Assembly: GCA_947489325.1 (NCBI GenBank)
Contig: CANLDA010000019.1
Location: 1 to 64,000, forward strand
Direction: 5' to 3'
DNA: 64,000 nucleotides
Origin: an uncultured Paracoccaceae bacterium
Lineage (GTDB): Bacteria; Pseudomonadota; Alphaproteobacteria; Rhodobacterales; Rhodobacteraceae
A program made the position numbers and the translations under genes. The notes beneath the pieces are model-generated. The model did no database searches and had not been told where the DNA came from. It worked only from the letters and a program-made list of their open reading frames with translations. Positions 25,246 to 32,961 of this stretch are shown here, piece by piece (the first letter of the stretch is position 1; each line of letters starts with the position of its first letter).

Positions 25246-27591
25246 TCAACATCCCGAGAACTGTATCTGACTCATTCTTGCAATCGCTTGGCAATTCTTG
25301 TGCCAATCACTGCGTCCCAGAGCGCTTCTGCGCTGAAACTCCAAATTCGCCAACAATGTATCCGCCAAGAGGTCAGCCGTGCGTTCACGATCCTGTGGAC
25401 GGGCAACGACAAATTCAATCACCGGGCGATCCAATGTGTTTATCTCATCAGAAACCCGATTGAAAAACGCCGCATCAAACTGAACCTCCAGCGCGCCCAA
25501 GGTGTCTACAAAATCCTGAGCAAACCCAAACCGGGCCACCAATGGATCGATCCCCGTACTGAGTACCCTCGCGCGCGCTTTACTACTGGAAAGATAAGTC
25601 AAAGGACTGTCAGCACAGACGGCATTGAAATAAGATGCGTTTAGCAAAAAATATCGGCAATGCTCAAAGCTGGATTCCAAAGTGTTTAGCATGATTGAAA
25701 TCCCATCAGCATCAATGCTGATATCAAACCACCCCGAATAGACGCCACCTTTGCTCAGCCGTGCTTTGACCAACTCCAGAAAATCAGTGGTATAGAGCTT
25801 GGATGCAGAATAATACCGTGGGCTCGTTACCGTATTGATGATCGCATCGTATTGCTGCGTGTTGTTCACCAGCGATACAATCCCGTCTTCAAGCACAGCT
25901 TCAACATTAGATTTGGATAACACTCGATGGTTTTGCGCTTCAAAATGCCGAGCAATATCAAACATCGCCGGATTGATTTCCACAACACGCGTATGATTGT
26001 AGATCCGCGCAGTGGATCCTGCACTGATCCCGGTTCCCAACCCCAACACCATCGCACGATCCGTGCCCCCACTAAACAAAGCCGGCGTTGCCCCAACGAT
26101 CACTTCATGTAGTTCTGATTTACTCTGCGGCCCAAAGGACAGGCTATGATAGCCATTAAAGACAAGCGACTTTGAGCCATCTCGGAAGCTAACAATCGAT
26201 GCATTTTGATCATAGGCTTTATATGTCTCGGCACGTTCAAACGACTGGAGGCGCTCTGCCAGATGATCAGGTTTGGTCAAGAAGCGATAACCAAGCAATA
26301 GTTCAACCTTGGGCCAGCCATGAAACGCGGCAAAAATCAAGGAAATGGCAATCACCCCTTTGATCAATCCTTGCGATCCTTTGGGACGTTCCGACATAGC
26401 AATCATCGCAGCCAGTGATAGCAAAACAGCGAGCAAAACTCCGATCTGTGGGAGACTCAGATACCGATAAACGACCAAAAACATGGCAAGTGCACCCAGC
26501 CCGTTGCCCAAGCTGGAAATCGCCAGTGTATGGCCAGAACCCTGTTCAACGTCGGTGCCCATTTGTCTCAGCGTCAAAGGCACAAGCGTTCCTAAGACCA
26601 CAAAGATGGGCAAACAAAACCCACTCAGCAATATCAGCTTTGCCAGCACTTCTTGAGTGTCTGATAAGTCGCGCGCCGAGAATCCACTCCACAAGGCGAC
26701 AAATAGCGGGACAAACACAAGAAAGGACAGCATAAGAACGGCTGCCAGCCACAAGATTGAAGCCACATCCACCTTCGTTCGAGTGCTAACGACAGCCCCC
26801 AAGGCCACCCCTAAGATGGCTGTGCCAAGCAAGATTGCAAAGTTTTCGTTCAATGGACCAAAGACCGAGAATGACAGGCGCAGTGCAAAGAGCTGAAAAA
26901 TACCGCTCGCAAAACTTGCGATGAACAGCGCAAGCAAAAGGCGGCTGTTTGATGTTTTTGTTCTGACAGTATCCACGGCAACCTGAATAGGTTTGCCCAA
27001 TACCAACAGCGCAACTCCCACCAGTAAGTTCAGCCCAGCAATCAAATAGATCGTAACCTGCAAGCCCAACAGTCTGAACAGGAAGAACTCAATCATCAGA
27101 ACGCTTAAAAAAGCACCCAGATTGTACACCCCATAGACGCGTGCAAACACTCTGGTCCCTGTGTGACCAGTGCTCTGCAACAGTTGATGAAACAAGGGAA
27201 TGCACGTGCCGATCAGAAAAGCGGGCACCCCCAACAGCAACGCCAGTTTGCCCATCACCATCCATGGCTCATTACCATACGAGGCGATTTGAAATCCAAA
27301 CTGCGAAAACAATGTTGCGGCGACAAGTGCATAAAGCCCTAGAGTCAGCTCAATCCAAGCTAAAGACCCCACCAATCTCTTGCTATGCCAAGCACCAAGC
27401 GACAGCCCCATAAACACCGCAAACAGTGTCATGCCCGCCACAAGAAACCCATCGCCAAAATAATTGGAAAACAGCCGTACATAGAGGAGTTCATAAGCAA
27501 GACCACTCGCACCAGACAGAGACGACAACACTAACAGAACAAGCCCTTGCTGGCCGACAAAGCGGCTCTGCGACAATCTTACCAATGGCAC
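25246..27591 (-). CDS. Membrane-fused spermidine-synthase-like protein
   Basis: 781 residues from a GTG at 27591. The first ~420 residues hold about 12-14 membrane helices (SSLSGASGLAYELLYVRLFSNYFG starts helix 1, the typical opening of this family). The C-terminal domain has a Rossmann methyltransferase/aminopropyltransferase fold: VLGLGTGISAGSTARIY, then VVEINPAMFDIA, VLEDGIVSL and YDAIINTVTSPRYYSASKLYTTDFLE. In true spermidine synthases a catalytic Asp follows the YDVII strand; here that position reads NTVTSP, so aminopropyl transfer is unlikely. Proteins of this fused type are found in many bacteria and their reaction is mostly unknown. It heads the leftward run that ends in the CdiA-like protein. 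Confidence 0.85.
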   Translation of the reverse strand: MPLVRLSQSRFVGQQGLVLLVLSSLSGASGLAYELLYVRLFSNYFGDGFLVAGMTLFAVFMGLSLGAWHSKRLVGSLAWIELTLGLYALVAATLFSQFGFQIASYGNEPWMVMGKLALLLGVPAFLIGTCIPLFHQLLQSTGHTGTRVFARVYGVYNLGAFLSVLMIEFFLFRLLGLQVTIYLIAGLNLLVGVALLVLGKPIQVAVDTVRTKTSNSRLLLALFIASFASGIFQLFALRLSFSVFGPLNENFAILLGTAILGVALGAVVSTRTKVDVASILWLAAVLMLSFLVFVPLFVALWSGFSARDLSDTQEVLAKLILLSGFCLPIFVVLGTLVPLTLRQMGTDVEQGSGHTLAISSLGNGLGALAMFLVVYRYLSLPQIGVLLAVLLSLAAMIAMSERPKGSQGLIKGVIAISLIFAAFHGWPKVELLLGYRFLTKPDHLAERLQSFERAETYKAYDQNASIVSFRDGSKSLVFNGYHSLSFGPQSKSELHEVIVGATPALFSGGTDRAMVLGLGTGISAGSTARIYNHTRVVEINPAMFDIARHFEAQNHRVLSKSNVEAVLEDGIVSLVNNTQQYDAIINTVTSPRYYSASKLYTTDFLELVKARLSKGGVYSGWFDISIDADGISIMLNTLESSFEHCRYFLLNASYFNAVCADSPLTYLSSSKARARVLSTGIDPLVARFGFAQDFVDTLGALEVQFDAAFFNRVSDEINTLDRPVIEFVVARPQDRERTADLLADTLLANLEFQRRSALGRSDWHKNCQAIARMSQIQFSGC

Positions 27592-27694
27592 AACAACTCA
27601 GCCCTCAAAAGAATACCATAACTTTGACCACAGGCTTAAGTTGAACCGCGCAGAATTGAAAGTGGGAAGCAAATATTACGGAGATGTCATGTGA

Positions 27695-27712
27695 TATTAA
27701 TGCGCATTAATA
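27695..27712. promoter_or_regulatory. Perfect 18-base palindrome, likely operator
   Basis: TATTAATGCGCATTAATA is an exact inverted repeat with no loop, located 104 bases upstream of the GTG of the spermidine-synthase-like gene. The length and symmetry suit a dimeric helix-turn-helix regulator, and the position suits control of the leftward exoprotein run. No regulator gene is adjacent. Confidence 0.5.
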
Positions 27713-27824
27713 AGAAGAGGCTTGCGACTTGTATTGACAAACTCCAAGGTTGAAGTTGGTCTTCTTCAAATTTGTAGCCGCGAGACTTTTCCAGAAACAT
27801 TAAGAACCGATCTGACAGATTCGC

Positions 27825-28007
27825 ATGAAACCATGGTGCTTCTTTATTCATCGTTCACATATTCCTGACGGGGCTGTTGCATTAGTTTTGTTGGCTTGCA
27901 CCCTTTGTGGCGAAACTGGCCTGCGTGACGCGGCCACGCAACGTGCTGAGCAGGCAGAATTTGACCGTCAGGACGCCACCGCCAAGGATGACGGTATTCC
28001 CTTTTGA
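27825..28007 (+). CDS. Possible small lipoprotein, 60 residues
   Basis: The frame encodes a charged start, a hydrophobic run and a lipobox-like LLAC (GAVALVLLACTLCGETG). A short charged tail follows (RDAATQRAEQAEFDRQDATAKDD). The pattern fits a small membrane lipoprotein, with the mature part beginning at the first Cys of ACTLC. There is no good ribosome-binding site before the ATG, and the frame is short, so this could be chance. Confidence 0.3.
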   Translation: MKPWCFFIHRSHIPDGAVALVLLACTLCGETGLRDAATQRAEQAEFDRQDATAKDDGIPF

Positions 28008-28064
28008 TGAACGCTCGACTGTTCTAATGTCTTGCTTTAAAATATTATTATGGCTCAACTTAAT

Positions 28065-28571
28065 TCATTTGATTTTGCAAAGAAATCCGTCACGCTGGCC
28101 AATCTTGGAATGTAGCTTGTCGACATCCGCCATGCTCACCTGTTCAGGAACCGAACCCCGGCGCGTATCCTTGCCGAAGATGTCCTTCAGACCATCGCGC
28201 GTGACCGGCTGGTGATAGGCGATGGCTGCCAGCACCGCGACATCGAATTCGTTCAGGTCCAAGATTTGGTCAGCAACATCCGCCGCCGCTCGGATCGCCG
28301 TGCTGTAGGCGGGCCGAGTGCGCAACATCCATCCACCCGATACCTTGGCCACCTCAAAAGACCGCCCTTCAATGTCAGCTGCAAGATCTTCAACCAGCAG
28401 ATCTACCGAAGTCCCCTGCCCTACCACACGCGCGAGGTCTTCACGTGGCACCGGTGAAGACGAGGAGAACAGTACCGCTTCGATCCGCCGCATCCATTCC
28501 CGCCAACGCAGCTCGGGCGGCAGGTCGGACAACTCGCGGTCCAGCTCCGACTCTGTGTGGTCCTTGGCCAT
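28065..28571 (-). CDS. scpB: ScpB-like chromosome segregation protein, C-terminus replaced
   Basis: 168 residues. The first 135 are ScpB-like: RIEAVLFSSSSPVPREDLARVV (first winged helix) and LDLNEFDVAVLAAIAYHQPVTRDGLKDIFGKD (second winged helix, the most conserved part). ScpB normally continues with the rest of that wing and an FGL...LRDLPD ending. Here, after FGKD, the sequence becomes TRRGSVPEQVSMADVDKLHS, then KIGQRDGFLCKIK. That tail resembles the end of IS3-type OrfA proteins (xxLHAKIGQLxxERDFL), so an insertion may have truncated the gene near 28166. Normal ScpB works with SMC and ScpA; plasmid copies commonly sit, as here, two bases after a DUF1403 gene. Function is doubtful in this state. 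Confidence 0.75.
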   Translation of the reverse strand: MAKDHTESELDRELSDLPPELRWREWMRRIEAVLFSSSSPVPREDLARVVGQGTSVDLLVEDLAADIEGRSFEVAKVSGGWMLRTRPAYSTAIRAAADVADQILDLNEFDVAVLAAIAYHQPVTRDGLKDIFGKDTRRGSVPEQVSMADVDKLHSKIGQRDGFLCKIK

Positions 28572-28573
28572 CC

Positions 28574-29464
28574 TTACACCCCGTAGAGCCTGAACGTGTC
28601 ACGCCCGGTCAGTTCCCGCACCGCACCCAACTCCACCAACCGGTCGCAAAACCGGCGCGCGGCCCGGTTGGAATTCAGCGAGGCGAGCGCCGAGGGTGCC
28701 ACCGCGTCCTGGGTCAGGAACACCTCGGCCGCCTCTTTCGCCCCCTTTGCGCGCAGTTTCGGCGCGACTGCGGTCAAGCGTTCCGTCCGTCGCGCCAGGT
28801 CTGCGGCCAGGCGCACGACCTCGATGGCAGAAGCAGTCACTGCGCGATGACATGCCAGCCGCAAATCCGTTCCGCGCTTGCGAAGGTCGGCACGTTTCAG
28901 GCCAGCGGCGAGCAACGGCACTAGGTGATCCCACCCAAGCGCTTGGGCAAGAGCCGCATCCGCCAGGATCAGCGCCGGTACCTCCAAACGCGGTGCTTTC
29001 GTCAGGACCGCCTCCAACACCGTGGCCGCCCGGCTCACCGGCGCGCCCTGCCCCGCATCGAGCCAGCCCGCGATCTCCTCCACCTCGAGGCCGGACAGTG
29101 CTCGGCCCAGTGTCTCGACCGACACCGGCCGCTCCACGGTCCGCCGCCAGGACAGGTAGGTCTCGCCCGCCGGCCCGGGAAGATCACCGGGTCGCATCAG
29201 ATGCACTGCGTCTCGCAACTCCCCTGCCCTCTCCGGGCGACCGGAAAATCCCACACAGGCCTCTGCCGCCCGCAACGCCAAGCGATCCCGCAACAAGTTC
29301 TGGGCCACCTCTGCCCGGCCCAACACAAGATGCAGATGGGTCAGCGCTGCGCCCGACAAAAAGACCACATCTTCAAGAGTTTCCGCACGTGCCGAGGTGA
29401 CCCACCCCGGCATCGGGGGTAAGCTGTCAGGGTCGCGTGTGGGGTCGGGTTGGGCATAAGTCAT
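28574..29464 (-). CDS. DUF1403-family protein
   Basis: 296 residues, Ala/Leu/Arg-rich and almost wholly helical, matching the DUF1403 proteins of alphaproteobacterial plasmids: PPMPGWVTSARAETLEDVVFLSGAAL near the start, LRDRLALRAAEACVGFSGRPERAGELRDAVHL, then PALILADAALAQALGWDHLVPLLA and NSNRAARRFCDRLVELGAVRELTGRDTFRLYGV at the end. The final segment reads like a small winged helix. The biochemical role is unknown. The constant pairing with a following scpB gene (two-base gap here) points to a part in plasmid segregation or condensation. It is divergent from the recombinase gene, with 185 bases between them. Confidence 0.85.
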   Translation of the reverse strand: MTYAQPDPTRDPDSLPPMPGWVTSARAETLEDVVFLSGAALTHLHLVLGRAEVAQNLLRDRLALRAAEACVGFSGRPERAGELRDAVHLMRPGDLPGPAGETYLSWRRTVERPVSVETLGRALSGLEVEEIAGWLDAGQGAPVSRAATVLEAVLTKAPRLEVPALILADAALAQALGWDHLVPLLAAGLKRADLRKRGTDLRLACHRAVTASAIEVVRLAADLARRTERLTAVAPKLRAKGAKEAAEVFLTQDAVAPSALASLNSNRAARRFCDRLVELGAVRELTGRDTFRLYGV

Positions 29465-29649
29465 GCCACAACACTATTCCCTCACGGCGCTTTCTGCTAC
29501 AATATACTGTATAAATCGCCCCACTTTATCAATCCTCTCTACGTCCAATAAGTTTGCATTATCAGCCATAAATGACATAAGCTGCCAAACATGGCTAAAT
29601 CAGGCAAAAATGCACCCTCTGCGGCGCCTCGGACCCCCTGCCCGACCAT

Positions 29650-30636
29650 GTGGCGGGGTCTGGCGTGTTGGATCAATTGGTGGACAGCGCGCGCGGGTTT
29701 GCAGAGGCGGCGGCGTCAGAGAACACACGCAAAGCCTATGGGCGCGATTGGGCGGATTTTGGGCGCTGGTGTCGCCGTCATGGGGCAGAGCCCCTGCCCC
29801 CCTCGCCCGCGTTGATCGGCTTGTATCTGACCGCCCTTGCTGCGCCTGCAGACGCCACCCCTGCCCGGTCAGTCGCCACGATTGAACGGCGCCTGTCGGG
29901 CCTGGCCTGGCACTATGGGCAGCGCGGATTTACGTTGGATCGCGGCGATCGCCACATCGCCACGGTGCTGGCTGGCATTCGGCGCAAATTGGCCCGCCCG
30001 CCAGCGCAAAAAGAGGCGATCCTGCCCGAGGACATTCTGGCGATGGTGGCCACGCTGGACTTTGATCTGCGCGGGTTGCGGGATCGCGCGATCTTGCTGA
30101 TCGGCTATGCCGGAGGGCTGCGCCGGTCCGAGATCGTGGCGCTGGATGTGGGGCGCGATGACACGCCGGACAGCGGCGGCTGGGTGACTATATTCGACCA
30201 AGGCGCGCTGTTGACCCTGAACGCAAAAACCGGTTGGCGCGAGGTGGAAATTGGCCGTGGCAGCAGCGATCAAACCTGCCCCGTGCACGCGCTGGAGCAA
30301 TGGTTAAGCTTTGCGAAAATCAACTTTGGGCCGGTGTTTGTGCGCACATCACGCGATGGAAAACGCGCGCTGGAAAGCCGCCTGAACGACCGCCACGTCG
30401 CCCGCCTGATCAAGGCCTGCGTGCTGAAGGCCGGCATCCGCGCCGACCTGCCCGACCAGGAACGCCTCGCGCTGTTTTCCGGCCACTCCCTGCGCGCTGG
30501 CCTTGCGTCATCCGCCGAGGTCGACGAGCGCTACGTCCAAAAACACCTCGGCCACGCATCCGCCGAAATGACCCGAAGATACCAACGAAGACGCGATAGA
30601 TTCCGCGTAAATCTGACCAAAGCAGCAGGGCTGTGA
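29650..30636 (+). CDS. Tyrosine recombinase/integrase
   Basis: 328 residues from a GTG at 29650; other upstream starts are out of frame. The N-terminal SAM-like core-binding domain spans about 15-115 (ASENTRKAYGRDWADFGRWCRRHG). The catalytic domain shows R158 in GGLRRSE, a likely Lys at 193, H279 and R282 in HSLRAG, H302 in HLGH and the nucleophile Y311 in RRYQRR, so the active set is complete. It resembles recombinases of plasmids and chromids that resolve dimers or excise elements. No attachment-site duplication is seen nearby. It converges on the Fic gene with seven bases between. Confidence 0.9.
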   Translation: MAGSGVLDQLVDSARGFAEAAASENTRKAYGRDWADFGRWCRRHGAEPLPPSPALIGLYLTALAAPADATPARSVATIERRLSGLAWHYGQRGFTLDRGDRHIATVLAGIRRKLARPPAQKEAILPEDILAMVATLDFDLRGLRDRAILLIGYAGGLRRSEIVALDVGRDDTPDSGGWVTIFDQGALLTLNAKTGWREVEIGRGSSDQTCPVHALEQWLSFAKINFGPVFVRTSRDGKRALESRLNDRHVARLIKACVLKAGIRADLPDQERLALFSGHSLRAGLASSAEVDERYVQKHLGHASAEMTRRYQRRRDRFRVNLTKAAGL

Positions 30637-30643
30637 CGCGCCC

Positions 30644-31726
30644 CTACCACTGCACCCAGTAGACCGTGGATCGTCCGCCAGCCTCTGATCGCACCACCAC
30701 CCCTGCCCGTTCAAGCGCGCTGAGATCCCGGGTGGCGGTTGGTCCGGACACGCCTGTGATCTTACGATAAGATTTGGCGCTGAGGCCTTGGGCCATGCGT
30801 TCCTCTCCTTGATCAAACAAGACCTGCAAGGCGTGTGCGTGGCGATCATTCAAAATGTTGCCATAGCGCAGGAAAAACCGGTTTCGCCTGACCAGAAATC
30901 GTGCTTCTTGACGGGCGATTTCTGCGGCTTTGGCGAGGGTGTCCAGAAACCACACCACAAAATCTGTGGCGTCGATCGCCCCCCTGCCCTCTTGGCGTCC
31001 GGCCTGAAGCGCGGCGTAATAGGCCTTTTTGTCTTTCTCGACCTGACGCGACATCGAGAATGGCAACGCCTTTGATCCGGCAAAAACATATTCAATCAAC
31101 GCCCGGCCAATCCGCCCGTTGCCGTCTGAAAACGGATGAATCGATTCAAACCACAGATGCGCCAACGCGGCCTTGATCGGCACGGCCAGAGTGTGATCCC
31201 GTGCAAGCCAGTCAAAAAACTGCGCCATTTCCTGCCCCACGCGATCAGGGGGCGGTGCGCGATAGAGAACGTCGTTTGACCCGGCAATCGCAGAGCGCAC
31301 GATTTCAATGTCATGGCTGCGCCATTGGCCGATGTCTTCGACCTCTATCCCGAAAAACAACAGCCGATGCCATGCAAAAAGAATGTCTGCGGTCAGCGGC
31401 CCATCGGTCGTGCGTGCCGCCAGCATCAGTTCCACCACAGCATCAGAGCGCCGATTGATCGCCGCGCGATTGCGATGCTTGAGTGAGGCCACCACCGACG
31501 CCTCGATATCGACAGGATCCAGCGACACGCCTTCGATGCTGAAACTTGCCAAGGCCTCTTTGACGATTTGGGACAACCGCAAATCTTCTTGATCCGCCGG
31601 GGCCAGCCCCTCTAGCAGCCCTGTAATTTCACCAATTCCAGCCACAGCCGTCGCCAAAAGAGGTTCGGTTACAGCGCGGTCATAGGTGAAGATCGGCCAA
31701 TGTGGCGATGCCCATATCTCTGTCAT
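30644..31726 (-). CDS. Fic-domain protein with inhibitory motif, DUF4172-type
   Basis: About 360 residues from the ATG at 31726 (a longer start at 31765 is less typical). The N-terminal part WASPHWPIFTYD is the DUF4172 opening. SFSIEG fits the class II inhibitory helix (S/T)xxxE(G/N), which blocks ATP in the resting enzyme. The Fic core is HPFSDGNGRIGR. The C-terminus KSYRKITGVSGPTATRDLSALERAGVVV is a winged helix, so the protein may bind DNA. Known relatives transfer AMP to Ser, Thr or Tyr of target proteins. The motif is complete, so activity is likely, held in check by its own helix. There is no separate antitoxin gene. Confidence 0.9.
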   Translation of the reverse strand: MTEIWASPHWPIFTYDRAVTEPLLATAVAGIGEITGLLEGLAPADQEDLRLSQIVKEALASFSIEGVSLDPVDIEASVVASLKHRNRAAINRRSDAVVELMLAARTTDGPLTADILFAWHRLLFFGIEVEDIGQWRSHDIEIVRSAIAGSNDVLYRAPPPDRVGQEMAQFFDWLARDHTLAVPIKAALAHLWFESIHPFSDGNGRIGRALIEYVFAGSKALPFSMSRQVEKDKKAYYAALQAGRQEGRGAIDATDFVVWFLDTLAKAAEIARQEARFLVRRNRFFLRYGNILNDRHAHALQVLFDQGEERMAQGLSAKSYRKITGVSGPTATRDLSALERAGVVVRSEAGGRSTVYWVQW

Positions 31727-31810
31727 GATGCGAATATGGCGCTTATTCAGATCATTTTCTACCAAATTATGATGCGAATAAGTGTTTTAATGGGATCATT
31801 CGGCAAATTT

Positions 31811-31835
31811 GGCAGGTTTCGCGACGAAACCTGCC
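31811..31835. promoter_or_regulatory. parS-like palindrome downstream of parB
   Basis: The core GTTTCGCGACGAAAC (31816-31830) sits within arms GGCAGGTTTCG and CGAAACCTGCC around a CGA centre, a perfect 25-base hairpin. It lies just after the parB stop. The core recurs at 32885 and 34437, so this is likely a ParB-binding site that may also serve as a terminator. Confidence 0.65.
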
Positions 31836-31842
31836 AATCAGT

Positions 31843-32961
31843 TCAAGGCTTTTCCAACAAGTGCTGAATTTCTGCCAGCAAGCTGTCCATCAGATTGTCA
31901 TCAATCTGCTTGCCTTCAAAGCGCAGAATATAACCTTTGGAATCGAGTTGCTTGCGGATGGTCACACCAGAGGATGTCACCAAAGTATCCGCGTTTTGCC
32001 AGCCAGAGACGGGCTGGGCGGTGGCTGGGCGCCCTCCTCTTCTGGGGTCTTTGGGGGCTGCGTCCAGCGTTGCGATTTCAGCCTCTAGAACCGCCCATTC
32101 TTCGGCAGCAGTCATCGGGGTGCCGTTGGCCAGCGCGTCGCGCAGCTGATTTTCGGCCCCTTGGCGCAAGGCTTGTGCAACCTTCAGGCCGCGCGTTTCC
32201 GTCAACGCATCGGGAAAGGACAGCATATCGCCCAGTTCTTCAAAGATGATTGCAAAGGAGCGCACCTTGGATCGCTTGGCTTTGGAGCCGCTGGCAAACA
32301 GACGGTTCACCGCCTCTTCGGTGTTCACAAAGGCCCCCTGCTGGGCAGCAATCACCGCAATGCGACCGCGTTCAAAATGGCTGAGATTGGCGCGGACTTC
32401 GTTTTCCTCGACCATGGACACAAAGGCGCCGTCGCTTTCCATACGCGGACGCACAATCGCGCGGATGGTGCGATAGCGCGCGTCGTTGGTCAGGCTGTAC
32501 AGCCCCCGCACGGCCATCAAACGACGATAGCCAGACAACAACCCATAATGCGCGCCCGTTCCGGTGGGCGCGGCCAATTCAAATATCTCAATCGGCAAGC
32601 GCAGGCCATGTGCGGCAATGGATTCGCGCAACTCCAAAAGCTGTGCCTCGTCAATCACGCTGCGGTCGCGGATCATCACGTCGGCTTCGATGTCATCAAG
32701 GCTGACTTCGGCCATCAACAGACCTTGGCCCTGTGCATGTTTCAGGATGTCATCGCTGGCCTGAAGACGGGCATATTCGGCGCGATCCGCAGGTGCGCCG
32801 GGCTGCGCCAAGGCGGCGCTGTCGGCAGCAATTTGGGCGATTGGCGCCGTACGGCCAGTTGATCCAAGAACATCACGTGCGGGGGTTTCGCGGCGAAACT
32901 CCTCTTCGATGCGGGATAGGTCATCAGTGCTGGGTGCGACCAGTTTCTTACGCTTCGCCAT
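31843..32961 (-). CDS. parB: Plasmid partition protein ParB
   Basis: 372 residues. The ParB/Spo0J N-terminal CTPase-type domain is seen in IEADVMIRDRSVIDEAQLLELRESIAAHGLRLPIEIFEL, HYGLLSGYRRLMAV (the G-x-RR box) and FVSMVEENEVRANLSHFERGRIAVIAAQQ (the ENxxR box plus helix). A helix-turn-helix follows, then a basic linker (KDPRRGGRPATAQ) and a C-terminal dimer segment (LDSKGYILRFEGKQIDDNLMDSLLAEIQHLL). It binds parS and loads the ParA-driven partition machinery. The start overlaps the parA stop by 14 bases, the normal operon form. A copy of the parS-like palindrome lies inside its own coding sequence (32885-32899). Confidence 0.93.
   Translation of the reverse strand: MAKRKKLVAPSTDDLSRIEEEFRRETPARDVLGSTGRTAPIAQIAADSAALAQPGAPADRAEYARLQASDDILKHAQGQGLLMAEVSLDDIEADVMIRDRSVIDEAQLLELRESIAAHGLRLPIEIFELAAPTGTGAHYGLLSGYRRLMAVRGLYSLTNDARYRTIRAIVRPRMESDGAFVSMVEENEVRANLSHFERGRIAVIAAQQGAFVNTEEAVNRLFASGSKAKRSKVRSFAIIFEELGDMLSFPDALTETRGLKVAQALRQGAENQLRDALANGTPMTAAEEWAVLEAEIATLDAAPKDPRRGGRPATAQPVSGWQNADTLVTSSGVTIRKQLDSKGYILRFEGKQIDDNLMDSLLAEIQHLLEKP
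32885..32899. promoter_or_regulatory. parS-like palindrome inside parB
   Basis: GTTTCGCGGCGAAAC differs from the copy at 31816 by one base and keeps the GTTTCG/CGAAAC arms. It lies in codons for the early EEFRRET part of ParB. Being coding, its conservation could be coincidental, but two similar copies flank the operon. Confidence 0.5.

Larger units (their letters stand above)
27592..28064. other. Intergenic region upstream of the exoprotein run
   Basis: AT-rich stretch between the spermidine-synthase-like gene and the truncated scpB. It should contain the promoter of the leftward run. It holds a perfect 18-base palindrome (27695-27712) and possibly one small lipoprotein gene (27825-28007), both listed separately. 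No RNA gene or terminator is evident. Confidence 0.5.

Noticed and set aside
28696-29422. Long plus-strand open frames opposite the DUF1403 gene
   Set aside because: GC-rich antisense frames; the translations are Pro/Arg-rich without domains, while the minus strand gives a recognisable family.
29465-29649. Attachment site or duplicated core beside the tyrosine recombinase
   Set aside because: No direct repeat of this stretch was noticed elsewhere in the window; the recombinase may act on plasmid dimers rather than integrate.
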